This document shows positions 46,151-54,566 of a stretch of 64,000 bases of DNA, in pieces. Source of the stretch: CAWIJK01 sp963836375 (GTDB lineage: Bacteria > Actinomycetota > Acidimicrobiia > Acidimicrobiales > RAAP-2); the NCBI GenBank assembly GCA_963836375.1, contig CAWIJK010000002.1, positions 806,001-870,000 of the forward strand, written 5' to 3'. Position 1 is the stretch's first letter; the number at the start of each line of letters is the position of its first letter. Made by a program: the position numbers and the translations under genes. The notes below the pieces were generated by a model that had not been told where the DNA came from, made no database searches, and saw only the letters and a program-made list of their open reading frames with translations.

Positions 46151-47367
46151 CGGCGACCACCCAGGAGGTCACGCACCTGGGCCACGTCCTTGTCCCCACG
46201 CCCCGAGAGGGTCACCAACACGGTCGAGCCCGTCGGGATGTCCCCGCCGGCGGCCCGGGCCACCCAGGCCAGGGCGTGGGCAGACTCGAGTGCCGGGATG
46301 ATCCCCTCGGTCTGCGACAGGAGACCGAAGGCGGCCAGCACCTCGTCGTCGGTGGCCGTGACGTAGGCCGCCCGGCCGGTCGAGGCCAGATGGGCGTGCT
46401 CGGGCCCGATCCCCGGATAGTCCAGGCCGGCGGAGATGGACGACGCCTCGAGAATCTGGCCGGCTTCGTCCTGGAGCAGCTGGGAATGCATCCCGTGGAG
46501 GACCCCGGGGATCCCGCTCGTCATGGCCGCCCCGCCGGCCGCCTCGACCCCGACCAGGCGGGCCTCGGTGTCGACGAACCCGGCGAAGGTCCCCGCCGCG
46601 TTGGAGCCCCCACCCACGCAGGCCACGACCACGTCGGGGTCACGCCCCTCGAGCAGCGCGCGGCACTGGTGCCGAGCCTCCTCGCCCACCACCCGCTGGA
46701 ACTGTCGCACCATGAAGGGGAACGGGTGCGGGCCCATCACCGACCCGAGGCAGTAGTGGGTGTCCTCGACCGTCGCCACCCAGTCCCGCATGGCCTCGTT
46801 CACGGCGTCTTTCAAGGTGCGACTCCCCGAGGCCACCGACCGGACCTCGGCGCCCAACAGCTCCATCCGAAAGACATTGAGCTCCTGGCGGGCCGTGTCG
46901 ACCTCGCCCATGTAGACGGTGCACTCGAGCCCCAGCAGGGCCGCCGCGGTCGCCGACGCCACGCCGTGCTGGCCGGCTCCGGTCTCGGCCACCATCCGAT
47001 GCTTGCCCATCCTCTTGGTCAGCAAGGCCTGCCCCACGACGTTGTTGAGCTTGTGCGACCCGGTGTGGGCCAGGTCCTCGCGCTTGAGCAAGAGGCGGAT
47101 CCCGAAACGTTCGGACAGCCGGTGACACTCGGTCACCGGCGTCGGGCGGCCGCCGTAGTCGCGCAAGATGGCGTCCAACTCCGCCCGGTAGGCCGGGTCC
47201 GCCCAGGCACTCGAGAAGGCCTCAGCCAGCTCCATGCAGGCCGGCACCAACGACTCGGGCACGAACCGGCCGCCGAACTCCCCGAAGTGCCCGTCGGGAT
47301 CCGGCTCGCCCATCCACTCGGCACCCTCGGGTGTCCCGGGGCGATCGTCTCCGGGCCCGGGGGTCAA
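46147..47367 (-). CDS. trpB: Tryptophan synthase beta chain
   Basis: TrpB joins indole and serine with PLP. At 406 residues, K106 in HTGSHKLNNVVGQAL is the PLP lysine, GGGSNAAGTFAGF binds the phosphate, and GHFGEFGGRFVPESL is the typical N-terminus. ETGAGQHGVA is also conserved. It starts with TTG at 47367, overlapping the trpF TGA as TTGA, the same arrangement as pdtaR. It overlaps trpA by GTGA, so the alpha and beta chains are made together for the alpha2-beta2 complex. It belongs to the TrpB1 type. Confidence 0.96.
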   Translation of the reverse strand: MTPGPGDDRPGTPEGAEWMGEPDPDGHFGEFGGRFVPESLVPACMELAEAFSSAWADPAYRAELDAILRDYGGRPTPVTECHRLSERFGIRLLLKREDLAHTGSHKLNNVVGQALLTKRMGKHRMVAETGAGQHGVASATAAALLGLECTVYMGEVDTARQELNVFRMELLGAEVRSVASGSRTLKDAVNEAMRDWVATVEDTHYCLGSVMGPHPFPFMVRQFQRVVGEEARHQCRALLEGRDPDVVVACVGGGSNAAGTFAGFVDTEARLVGVEAAGGAAMTSGIPGVLHGMHSQLLQDEAGQILEASSISAGLDYPGIGPEHAHLASTGRAAYVTATDDEVLAAFGLLSQTEGIIPALESAHALAWVARAAGGDIPTGSTVLVTLSGRGDKDVAQVRDLLGGRR

Positions 47368-48080
47368 CCGCCCATCCAGTCGTAGGGCCCGCCGGCTTCG
47401 GCGCCCGGGGCCCCGGCCGACCCTTCCCGAGCCGGTCCCCGCTCTGGGTGCGCGGCGACCACTGCCGAACCGGCCCGGCGGGCATTGGCGATGAAGGCCG
47501 CCAGGAGCTGGGGGTCCTTGCGACCCGGCGCGGCCTCCACCCCGCTAGCCACGTCGACCCCGAAGGGGACGAGATGGGCCACCGCCTGGGCCACGTTGTC
47601 GGGCGTGAGGCCACCCGAGACGATCAAGCGGGAGGGGTCCACCACGCCTTCGCCCAGCCGCCAGTCGAACACCTCGCCCGAGCCGGGGCTCGGTCCATCG
47701 ATCATCAGGTAGTCGCAACCGAAGTCGTCGAACCGGGCGATGGTGCGGTCCCCGGCACTGAAGGCCTTGATGCTCAGGGGCACCCGCTGGCGGATCCACC
47801 GGCAGTCCTCGGACGACTCATGACCGTGGAGCTGGACCGCCCCCAGGCCGATCTGGTTGGCGATCTCGACCACCCGCTGGCGAGCTTCGTCCCGGAAGAC
47901 CCCGACCGTGAGCACGCCGTGGGGCAAACGTTTGACGATGTCGGCCACCGTGGCCGCCGCCACCTGGCGCGGCGAGGGAGCGAATACGAAGCCCACCGCG
48001 TCGGCTCCCATCCCGACGGCGAGGAGCGCGTCCGCCTCCGACGTGATCCCGCAGATCTTCACGAACATCTCGTCGCTCAC
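47364..48080 (-). CDS. trpF: Phosphoribosylanthranilate isomerase
   Basis: TrpF isomerises phosphoribosylanthranilate in tryptophan synthesis. This 238-residue TIM barrel has catalytic Cys and Asp in VKICGITSEAD (C10) and LMIDGPSPGSG, then GFVFAPSPRQV and SGGLTPDNVA for phosphate binding, and VDVASGVEAAPGRKD. A roughly 35-residue Ala/Gly/Pro-rich tail follows the barrel. Many actinobacteria lack trpF and use the dual HisA/TrpF enzyme PriA; here a dedicated trpF coexists with hisA. The GTG overlaps the trpC stop (GTGA). Confidence 0.94.
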   Translation of the reverse strand: MSDEMFVKICGITSEADALLAVGMGADAVGFVFAPSPRQVAAATVADIVKRLPHGVLTVGVFRDEARQRVVEIANQIGLGAVQLHGHESSEDCRWIRQRVPLSIKAFSAGDRTIARFDDFGCDYLMIDGPSPGSGEVFDWRLGEGVVDPSRLIVSGGLTPDNVAQAVAHLVPFGVDVASGVEAAPGRKDPQLLAAFIANARRAGSAVVAAHPERGPAREGSAGAPGAEAGGPYDWMGG

Positions 48081-48913
48081 CGGGACATCCGACCGCTTGC
48101 CCCGTCGGCCAGCGACGTCCGCCGTCCCACCCGGTGGCCTGTCAGGGCGCGCACGGCGGCCGCTCGGTCACCGGCGGCCACCACCGACTCTCCCACCAAG
48201 ATTCCCTGATAGCCGGCGGCGGCCAGGCGCTCGGCGTCCGCCCGGCCGCGGATCCCGGACTCGGCCACGGCCACGACGGTCTCGGGAATCGACGCCGCCA
48301 GGCGCTCGGCCTGCTCCCGGTCGACGGCGAAGGTGGCCAGGTCGCGCTGGTTGACCCCGATCAGGTCGGCACCCAGGCCCAGGGACCGGGCGAGCTCGGC
48401 TTCGTCATGCACCTCGACCAGCGCGTCGAGCGAGAGACGCGTCGCGAGCGCGGCGAACTCGGCCAGCTCCTCATCGCTCAGCGCGGCGACGATCAGCAGT
48501 ACCGCGTCGGCGCCCATCAGCCGGGCATCGCACACGTCGGCCCGGCTGACGGTGAAATCCTTCCGCAGGACCGGCAGACCCGAGCTGGTCCTCGCCGCCG
48601 CCAGGTCCTCGGGGGCGCCCCCGAAGTACGAAGCGTCGGTCAGCACCGACAGGCAGGTCGCCCCGCCGGCAGCGTAGGCCCTGGCGACCTCGGACGGGTC
48701 CAGGTCCGGGGCCAGGTCGCCGGCCGAGGGCGAACGGCGCTTGACCTCGGCGATCACCGCCAGGCCGGAGGCGTCGGCCCCGGCCAAGGCGGCACGGAAG
48801 GGCCTCGGGCACGGCCCGGTCATGGCCCGGGCCTCGAGCTCGGCGGGGTCCCGGCGGTCCCTCGCCGCAGCGGCGCGATGAGCGGCGACGATCTCGGACA
48901 GATACGAGGGCAT
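48077..48913 (-). CDS. trpC: Indole-3-glycerol phosphate synthase
   Basis: TrpC closes the indole ring. The 278-residue protein begins MPSYLSEIVAAHRA and has the catalytic Lys-Glu-Lys of the family in VIAEVKRRSPSAG, VLRKDF and VEVHDEAELA. The LIGVNQRDLATFAVD and VAVAESGIRG segments follow, the latter holding the final Glu. It starts at the ATG at 48913; a TACGCT hexamer ends nine bases upstream. The mRNA therefore has almost no leader, leaving no room for a leader-peptide attenuator before trpCFBA. trpD and trpG are not in the window. Confidence 0.95.
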   Translation of the reverse strand: MPSYLSEIVAAHRAAAARDRRDPAELEARAMTGPCPRPFRAALAGADASGLAVIAEVKRRSPSAGDLAPDLDPSEVARAYAAGGATCLSVLTDASYFGGAPEDLAAARTSSGLPVLRKDFTVSRADVCDARLMGADAVLLIVAALSDEELAEFAALATRLSLDALVEVHDEAELARSLGLGADLIGVNQRDLATFAVDREQAERLAASIPETVVAVAESGIRGRADAERLAAAGYQGILVGESVVAAGDRAAAVRALTGHRVGRRTSLADGASGRMSR

Positions 48914-48922
48914 GGTCGTCCC

Positions 48923-48928
48923 AGCGTA
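48923..48928 (-). promoter_or_regulatory. -10 hexamer of trpCFBA (TACGCT)
   Basis: TACGCT on the minus strand ends nine bases before the trpC ATG, predicting a leader of one to three bases. Confidence 0.5.
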
Positions 48929-49000
48929 GCGGCGGCGCCTGGTCCACCCGGGTCCACCGCGCCCCGTCTCCGGCGGCCCCGTCCCAGACGCCCCAGGTGG

Positions 49001-49006
49001 CAGGCT
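49001..49006 (+). promoter_or_regulatory. Weak -10 hexamer (CAGGCT) before the response regulator
   Basis: CAGGCT lacks the first T of TANNNT but ends seven bases before the ATG at 49014, the same spacing as the leaderless genes in this window. Confidence 0.3.
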
Positions 49007-49013
49007 TTGTGCC

Positions 49014-49691
49014 ATGGAGGACCCGAACGGGACCGTCGTCGTCATCGAAGACGACCACAACATCTCGGACCTCGTCGCGATGTACCTGCGACGCGACGGC
49101 TTCCGGGTACTCCAGTCCGACGACGGCGAATCCGGCCTCGACCATGCCAGCCGTGAGGAAGCCCGACTGGTCATCGTCGACGTCGGGCTGCCCGGCGAGC
49201 TCGACGGCTTCGAGGTCTGCCGGCGCCTGCGAAAGGCCGGACGGACCCCGGTCATCATGCTCACCGCCCGCGACGACGAGGTCGACCGGGTGCTCGGGCT
49301 CGAGCTCGGGGCCGACGACTACGTCACCAAGCCGTTCAGTGCCCGCGAGCTGGTGGCACGGGTCCACGCCATCTTGCGGCGGACCGAGGCGGCCGTCCCA
49401 GAGGTCCCCACGGTCCAGGTCGTCGGTGACGTCGAGGTGGACACCGCCCGGCGCGAGGTCCGCACCCCGGCCGGGGTGGTCACCCTCACCGCCAGGGAGT
49501 TCGACCTCCTGGCCTACCTGGCCGCCAATCGGGGACTCGCCCTGTCACGGCGCCAGCTCCTCGACGGGGTGTGGGGGGAAGGCTGGTACGGCGACGAGCG
49601 AACGGTGGACGTGCATGTGCGCCAGCTCAGAAAGAAGCTGGACGACCTCCCGCTGACCACCGTCTGGGGCGTCGGCTACCGGCTCGGATAG
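49014..49691 (+). CDS. OmpR/PhoB-family response regulator
   Basis: The 225-residue regulator has a receiver domain (VVVIEDDHN acidic pocket, phospho-acceptor D56 in LVIVDVGLPG, Thr in MLTARDD, K106 in YVTKPFSARE). A winged-helix DNA-binding domain follows at about 130-225 (LTAREFDLLAYLAAN, SRRQLLDGVW, RTVDVHVRQLRKKL, GVGYRLG). It pairs with the histidine kinase 12 bases downstream. The regulon is not evident. The gene is divergent from trpC across 100 bases and may be leaderless. Confidence 0.93.
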   Translation: MEDPNGTVVVIEDDHNISDLVAMYLRRDGFRVLQSDDGESGLDHASREEARLVIVDVGLPGELDGFEVCRRLRKAGRTPVIMLTARDDEVDRVLGLELGADDYVTKPFSARELVARVHAILRRTEAAVPEVPTVQVVGDVEVDTARREVRTPAGVVTLTAREFDLLAYLAANRGLALSRRQLLDGVWGEGWYGDERTVDVHVRQLRKKLDDLPLTTVWGVGYRLG

Positions 49692-49703
49692 CGACGGTCC
49701 ACG

Positions 49704-51128
49704 ATGCGCCGACGGTTGATGGTGGCCATCCTGCTCCTGGTCGCCATCACCCTGCTCGTGGCCAGCGTCGGCAGCCTTCTGTTGATCCGCCGGGCGTCGG
49801 CGAACACGGCCGAGCGCGAGTTGTACACACAGGCCAAGTTCGTCGCCGACCTGGCCCAGCGCGACATCGGCCTGCGGAACTCGGTGACCAACGACCTCCA
49901 TGCCGTACGACAGGTCGGCGACTACCGCACCCTCTCGATCGCCCCTCTGGCCGCCGACGGCACCTTCGCCTCGGGCATCCCCCCGGTCATTGCCGGCGAG
50001 GACCTGCGCACCGGGTCGCTCACCCAGGGCCAGGCCGTCGCCGGGACGACCGGCGACGTGGTCTATGTCCTGATTCCCATGTCACTCACCACCACCCAGA
50101 AGGCCAGTCTGGCCCATCCCGTCCCATACCAGGACCAGGCGGTGCTGGTGGCCACCCGGACCGTGCAGCCCCCGGTCTCGGGTCTGCAGTGGTTCGTGTT
50201 CATCGGGTTGGCCAGCCTGGCCGCGGCGGCTGTGGTGGCCTACCTCCTGGCCAATCGCTTCGGCCGCCCGCTCGAGACCGCTGCCGCGGCCACCCAGCGC
50301 ATCGCCGCCGGCGACCTGGCGACCCGCATTCCGGTCTCGGCTGACGACATGCCCGAGTTCGGTGCGCTGGCCACCTCGATCAACGCCATGGGCGACAGCC
50401 TGGCCCGGGCCCGGGACCAACAGCGTCAGTTCCTGCTCTCGGTCTCCCACGACCTTCGGACCCCGCTCACCTCCATCCGCGGGTACGCCGACGCCGTGGC
50501 CGACGGGACCACTGACGATGTCACTGGCGCCGTCCGGATCATCGCCCTGGAGGCCCGCCGGCTCGAGCGCCTCGTCCAGGACCTCTTGGACCTCGCCCGC
50601 CTCGACGCGCAGCGCTTTTCCTTCCAGCCCGGTTACGTGGACGTCAACGAAGTGGTGGACCGGGCCCTGGACCGGTTCCGACCCGAGGCCACCGCCGCCT
50701 CGGTGACCCTCAGCCGGGTCCGGCCCACCGACCACCCGCTGTGGGCGGTCTCCGATCCCGACCGGCTGCTGCAGGTCCTGTCCAACCTCTTGGAGAACGC
50801 TCTGCGATTCGCCCGCTCCTCGATCGGGCTCGGAGCGCGGACCGAGACGGGTCAGGTCGTCGTCTGGGTCGACGACGATGGCCCAGGGATCGACGCCGGG
50901 GATCTCCCCCGGGTCTTCGAGCCCCACTTCTCCTCTGACCGCGTGGGCTCGCGTCGCTCGGGCACCGGGCTGGGCCTGACCATCGTGGCCGAGCTGGCCA
51001 GCGCCATGGGCGGGGGTGCCCGGGCCGAGTCGCCGGTTGGGCCGGACGGAGGGACCCGGATGGTCATCTGGCTCCCGGCGGCCACCGGCGCCCCGGCAAC
51101 CCAGAGCGCTCCGTCACCGTCCGCCTAA
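49704..51128 (+). CDS. Sensor histidine kinase with HAMP domain
   Basis: A 474-residue kinase. The first membrane segment is at about 6-28 (VAILLLVAITLLVASVGSLL). An extracytoplasmic sensor of about 140 residues follows, with a second membrane segment near 170-192 and a HAMP domain (ANRFGRPLETAAAATQRIAA). The dimerisation domain has phospho-acceptor H249 in SVSHDLRTPLTSIRG. The ATPase domain has the N-box VLSNLLENALRFA, G1 DDDGPGID and G2 GTGLGLTIV. The sensor region matches no family I know. The TAA stop overlaps the -10 of the next gene. Confidence 0.92.
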   Translation: MRRRLMVAILLLVAITLLVASVGSLLLIRRASANTAERELYTQAKFVADLAQRDIGLRNSVTNDLHAVRQVGDYRTLSIAPLAADGTFASGIPPVIAGEDLRTGSLTQGQAVAGTTGDVVYVLIPMSLTTTQKASLAHPVPYQDQAVLVATRTVQPPVSGLQWFVFIGLASLAAAAVVAYLLANRFGRPLETAAAATQRIAAGDLATRIPVSADDMPEFGALATSINAMGDSLARARDQQRQFLLSVSHDLRTPLTSIRGYADAVADGTTDDVTGAVRIIALEARRLERLVQDLLDLARLDAQRFSFQPGYVDVNEVVDRALDRFRPEATAASVTLSRVRPTDHPLWAVSDPDRLLQVLSNLLENALRFARSSIGLGARTETGQVVVWVDDDGPGIDAGDLPRVFEPHFSSDRVGSRRSGTGLGLTIVAELASAMGGGARAESPVGPDGGTRMVIWLPAATGAPATQSAPSPSA

Positions 51129-51131
51129 TCT
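51126..51131 (+). promoter_or_regulatory. -10 hexamer (TAATCT) overlapping the kinase stop, leaderless
   Basis: TAATCT includes the TAA stop of the histidine kinase and ends eight bases before the ATG at 51140. Confidence 0.4.
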
Positions 51132-51139
51132 GGCGGCCG

Positions 51140-51466
51140 ATGGTTGACCGGACGCCACGACTCGAGACCCCGGCGGTCGGCTGGTTCGTCCTGCTCGACG
51201 GCGGCCTGGCCGTGCTGGCCACGCTCGCCCTGAGTCGCCGGGCCCACGGTGCCGTGGCGGCAAGGATGCCCCTGTTACCCCGCTGGGCCCTGCGACGCCT
51301 GCTGGTCATGGCCCTGGCGGTCCACGTCGCCGAGGGCGTCGGCGCCGCCCGCCTGGCTCGGCGCCGCGGACTGGACCCGTCCGCCTGGGCCCTTCAGACC
51401 CTCGTCGTGGGCTTCCCGTCGCTCCGAAAGCTGCGTGCCGCCGGGGATCCGGGACCCGGCGCCTGA
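51140..51466 (+). CDS. Small membrane protein, possibly DUF4499/TMEM254-like
   Basis: This 108-residue protein has three hydrophobic stretches (about 14-32, 54-70 and 83-95). The second half reads MALAVHVAEGVGAARLARRR, then G-L-D-P and WALQTLVVGFPSLRKL. The spacing of H-V-x-E, R-x-G-L and W-x-L-Q-T-x-x-x-G-x-x-S-L recalls DUF4499 (eukaryotic TMEM254), judged from memory of that family's pattern; this needs a profile search. No function is known for that family. It sits between a two-component system and a methyltransferase, which gives no clear hint of role. Confidence 0.6.
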   Translation: MVDRTPRLETPAVGWFVLLDGGLAVLATLALSRRAHGAVAARMPLLPRWALRRLLVMALAVHVAEGVGAARLARRRGLDPSAWALQTLVVGFPSLRKLRAAGDPGPGA

Positions 51467-51483
51467 GGAGGGGGGCTCACGCC

Positions 51484-52107
51484 GTGGAGGGGGCGACCGA
51501 CGACGATCGCCGGAGGGTTAGTTCACGCTGGTCGAGCAGCCATGGTGCTCGGGGCGAGGACTACGACGCACGTTTCGAACAACTCGCGACGACCGGCCTC
51601 GACGTGCACGGAGAGGCCTCGCTCGTGGCCTCGCTCGACGTCGAGTGCATCCTCGACGCGGGCTGCGGGACCGGGAGGGTGGCCATCGAGCTCGCCCGCA
51701 GGGGCCTCGAGGTGGTGGGGGTGGATCTGGACCCCTCGATGCTGGAGGTCGCCCGGCAGAAGGGACCGGCCATCACCTGGATGGAGGCGAGCCTGGCCGA
51801 CGTCGACCTCGGCCGGTCCTTCGACGCCGTCGTCATGGCCGGCAACGTCATGATCTTCGTCGACCCGGGCACCGAAGGACCCGTCCTGGCCAACATGGCC
51901 CGCCACCTGCGTCCAGGCGGGCTCCTCATCGCCGGGTTCTCCCTCCTCCCCGACCGCTTGGGGCTCAGCGAGTACGACCGGCTGGCGGGACGCGTCGGGC
52001 TCATCTTGGCCGAGCGGTTCAGCACCTGGGACCGACTGCCCTTCGAGGCCGGGTCGGACTATGCGGTGTCGATTCACCGACGGGGCCCCGCCCCACCCGA
52101 GCGCTGA
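51484..52107 (+). CDS. Class I SAM-dependent methyltransferase
   Basis: The 207-residue protein contains the SAM-binding motif I VECILDAGCGTGRVAIELAR (about residues 53-72), acidic VVGVDLDPSM, a WMEASLADVDLGRSFDAVVM motif and the post-motif HLRPGGLLIAGFSLL. The fold is complete without extra domains, so the substrate cannot be inferred. GAGGAGGGGGG lies about eight bases before the GTG start, and the preceding small membrane gene ends 17 bases upstream, so the two may share a transcript. The N-terminus includes a polar SSRWSSSHG stretch. Confidence 0.85.
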   Translation: MEGATDDDRRRVSSRWSSSHGARGEDYDARFEQLATTGLDVHGEASLVASLDVECILDAGCGTGRVAIELARRGLEVVGVDLDPSMLEVARQKGPAITWMEASLADVDLGRSFDAVVMAGNVMIFVDPGTEGPVLANMARHLRPGGLLIAGFSLLPDRLGLSEYDRLAGRVGLILAERFSTWDRLPFEAGSDYAVSIHRRGPAPPER

Positions 52108-52162
52108 CTACCGCGCTCGGGGCCCGGCCACTGAATCCCCGGGGACGGGACCGGCCGCGAGC

Positions 52163-52168
52163 TAGGTT
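52163..52168 (+). promoter_or_regulatory. Candidate -10 hexamer (TAGGTT) of the YVTN-PKD protein
   Basis: TAGGTT lies 45 bases before the ATG at 52214, giving a leader of about 38 bases with a GGAGG site four bases before the start codon. Confidence 0.4.
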
Positions 52169-52213
52169 GCTCCCTCAGCTCATCAGTCCCTCACCGCAAG
52201 CGACGGAGGTTCC

Positions 52214-54379
52214 ATGTCCCAGAGCTCCCCCACTGGCGGCCCGCTCACCGCTCACAGCGGATCGTCATCGGTGCTGCGGGCTTCCCGGGTCGGCCGCGCC
52301 ACGAGCGCCCTGCTGGTCATGGCCGGCGCCCTCCCGCTCGCCTCACTCACCCTGCTGGGAGCCACTCCGGCCGGAGCTACCGCTCCCGCCGCCACGGCCT
52401 ATGTGACGAATCAGACTGATGGCACCGTCACACCCATCGCCACGGCGACCGGCGCCCCGGGGACCCCCATCTCGGTGGGTACATCGCCGCGGGCAGTCGC
52501 CGTCACCCCCAACGGGGAGACCGCCTACGTGGTGAACAGCGGCAGCGACTCGGTGACACCCATCACCACGGCGACCGGCACCGCGGGGACCGCCATCGCC
52601 GTGGGGAGCTTCCCCTCAGCAATCGCCATCACCCCGGACGGCACGACGGCCTACGTGGCCGACAACGACAGCAACACCGTCACCCCGATCAACACAGCCA
52701 CCAACACCGCCGGGACGCCGATCCCGGTCGGATCGCTCCCGGGCGCCATCGCCATCACCCCCGACGGTTCGACGGCCTACGTGGTCGACGCCGGCAGCAA
52801 CGCCGTCACCCCGATCAACACCGCCACCAACACCGCCGGGACGCCGGTCCCGGTCGGGAGTAGCCCGAGCGCTATCGCCATCACCCCCAACGGCAAAACG
52901 GCCTACGTCACCAATGGCGCCGGCGACACCGTGACCCCGATCAATACCGCCACCGACACCACCGGGTCGGCGATCACGGTGGCCAATGGACCCGACGGCA
53001 TCGCCGTCAGCCCCGATGGTTCGACGGCCTACGCGGTCTCCGCGGGCGGCGTTCACGTGCTGACCCCGATCACCATCGCCACCAACACCCCGGGTACACC
53101 GATCACCGTGGGCTTGGACCCGGGCGGGATCGCCATCACCCCGGACGGCGAGACCGCCTACGTGTCGGGCTACGGCGCCGACTCGATCACCCCCGTGAAC
53201 CTGGCCTCGGACACCGCCGGGACGCCCATCCCGGTCGGCGCCGGCCCGGTCGCAGTCGCCGTCACCCCCGACCAGGCCCCAACCGCCGCCTTCAGCGTCA
53301 CCCCGACCCCGGCGGCTTCGGCCAACCCGACCCTTTTCAACGCCTCGGCGTCGTCGTCGCCGCTGGGCTCGATCGCCTCTTACTTCTGGAACTTCGGGGA
53401 CGGGACCACGAGGTCGACCACCAGCCCGACGGTCGGCCACGCCTACTCGGTCGCCGGCACCTACGCCGTGACCCTGACCGTGACCAACACCCAGGGGACC
53501 TCGACGGCCCAGACCTTCACCGGCCAGACGGTCTCCAATAACGGGGGGCCCTCGGCGTCGACCACCCAGGCGGTCTCTACCCCCGGCTACGACCTGGCCG
53601 GTTCTGACGGCGGGGTCTTCGTCTTCCCCGTCGGCCAGGCCAGTGGCTTCTTCGGCTCACTCCCAGGTCTGGGCGTGAAGGTCAACAACATCGTGGGCAT
53701 CGTGCCCACCAACAACTTCACCGGCTACAACCTGGTGGGTTCCGACGGCGGGGTCTTCGTCTTCCCGGTCGGCCGGTCCTCGGGCTTCTTCGGATCGCTC
53801 CCGGGCTTGAACGTGAAGGTCTCGGACGTCGTGGGCATCGTGCCCACCAACAACGACCAGGGCTACGACCTGGTGGGTTCTGACGGCGGCGTGTTCGTGT
53901 TCCCGGTCGGCCAGTCCGCCGGCTTCTACGGCTCCTTACCGGCCCAGAACGTCCACATCTCAGACATCGTGGGCATTGTGGCCACGCCGGGGGGCGGCGG
54001 CTACTTCCTGGTCGGCAAGGACGGCGGGGTCTTCACCTTCGGCAACGCCCCGTTCCTGGGTTCCCTGCCCGGCATCGGGGTCTCGGTCAACGACATCACC
54101 GGGATCGCGGCCACCCCCGACGGCCAGGGCTACTACGTGGTCGGGGCCAACGGCGCGGTCTACGCCTTCGGTGACGCCACCTCCCACGGCTCGCTGCCCG
54201 GTCTCGGGGTCACGGTGTCGAACATCGTCTCGATCGTCCCCACCCCCGACGGCGGGGGGTACTGGCTCATTGGCTCTGACGGCGGGGTCTTCGCCTTCGG
54301 CGACGCCACCAGTCAGGGGTCGCTGCCCGCCGTCGGGGTCCAGGTCACCAACGTGGTCGGGGCGGTGCCCACCGGGTAG
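52214..54379 (+). CDS. Secreted seven-bladed YVTN propeller protein with PKD domain and six C-terminal repeats
   Basis: The 721-residue protein has a signal peptide (ALLVMAGALPLASLTLLGA, cleavage near AGATA). Residues about 57-355 hold seven YVTN beta-propeller units, each with a TAYV(T/V/A/S) strand and an AVTPNG or AITPDG turn. Seven is the normal blade count of a closed propeller. A PKD domain follows (about 356-450, with SYFWNFGDGT and VAGTYAVTLTVTN). Six GY-x-L-V-GSDGGVF repeats end the protein; the first three carry a three-residue insertion (VFVFPVGQ-type). GGAGG precedes the ATG. No anchor or catalytic motif is seen. A surface or adhesive role is inferred. Confidence 0.8.
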   Translation: MSQSSPTGGPLTAHSGSSSVLRASRVGRATSALLVMAGALPLASLTLLGATPAGATAPAATAYVTNQTDGTVTPIATATGAPGTPISVGTSPRAVAVTPNGETAYVVNSGSDSVTPITTATGTAGTAIAVGSFPSAIAITPDGTTAYVADNDSNTVTPINTATNTAGTPIPVGSLPGAIAITPDGSTAYVVDAGSNAVTPINTATNTAGTPVPVGSSPSAIAITPNGKTAYVTNGAGDTVTPINTATDTTGSAITVANGPDGIAVSPDGSTAYAVSAGGVHVLTPITIATNTPGTPITVGLDPGGIAITPDGETAYVSGYGADSITPVNLASDTAGTPIPVGAGPVAVAVTPDQAPTAAFSVTPTPAASANPTLFNASASSSPLGSIASYFWNFGDGTTRSTTSPTVGHAYSVAGTYAVTLTVTNTQGTSTAQTFTGQTVSNNGGPSASTTQAVSTPGYDLAGSDGGVFVFPVGQASGFFGSLPGLGVKVNNIVGIVPTNNFTGYNLVGSDGGVFVFPVGRSSGFFGSLPGLNVKVSDVVGIVPTNNDQGYDLVGSDGGVFVFPVGQSAGFYGSLPAQNVHISDIVGIVATPGGGGYFLVGKDGGVFTFGNAPFLGSLPGIGVSVNDITGIAATPDGQGYYVVGANGAVYAFGDATSHGSLPGLGVTVSNIVSIVPTPDGGGYWLIGSDGGVFAFGDATSQGSLPAVGVQVTNVVGAVPTG
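53585..54376 (+). repeat. Six coding repeats, YVTN-PKD protein
   Basis: The units begin GYDLAG, GYNLVG, GYDLVG, GYFLVG, GYYVVG and GYWLIG. The first three are 46 codons and the rest about 43. The first unit begins at 53585. Confidence 0.85.
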
Positions 54380-54406
54380 GCCGACGGGGAAGCCCGGTGC
54401 TCGTGT

Positions 54407-54429
54407 CCTCCCTGGTCGGAGGGGGTTTT
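54407..54429 (+). terminator. Terminator after the YVTN-PKD gene
   Basis: CCTCC and GGAGG form a stem with a six-base loop, followed by GGG and TTTT. A wider stem GCCCGG (54392-54397)/CCGGGC (54430-54435) encloses it. This is the only stem plus T-tract seen in the window. The rest of the 187-base gap to 54567 shows nothing but a weak GGAAGG site. Confidence 0.5.
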
Positions 54430-54566
54430 CCGGGCAAGCGGTCAACCCGGCGACCGGGCCGAGACGGCCCGCTCGAGCCCCGGGCCGGCGAATCGGCGAG
54501 ACTCTCAGTGAACCGGGGGGGGACAGACGGATCTGCCCTCGACCTCCGAGGACGGAAGGCGGACAG

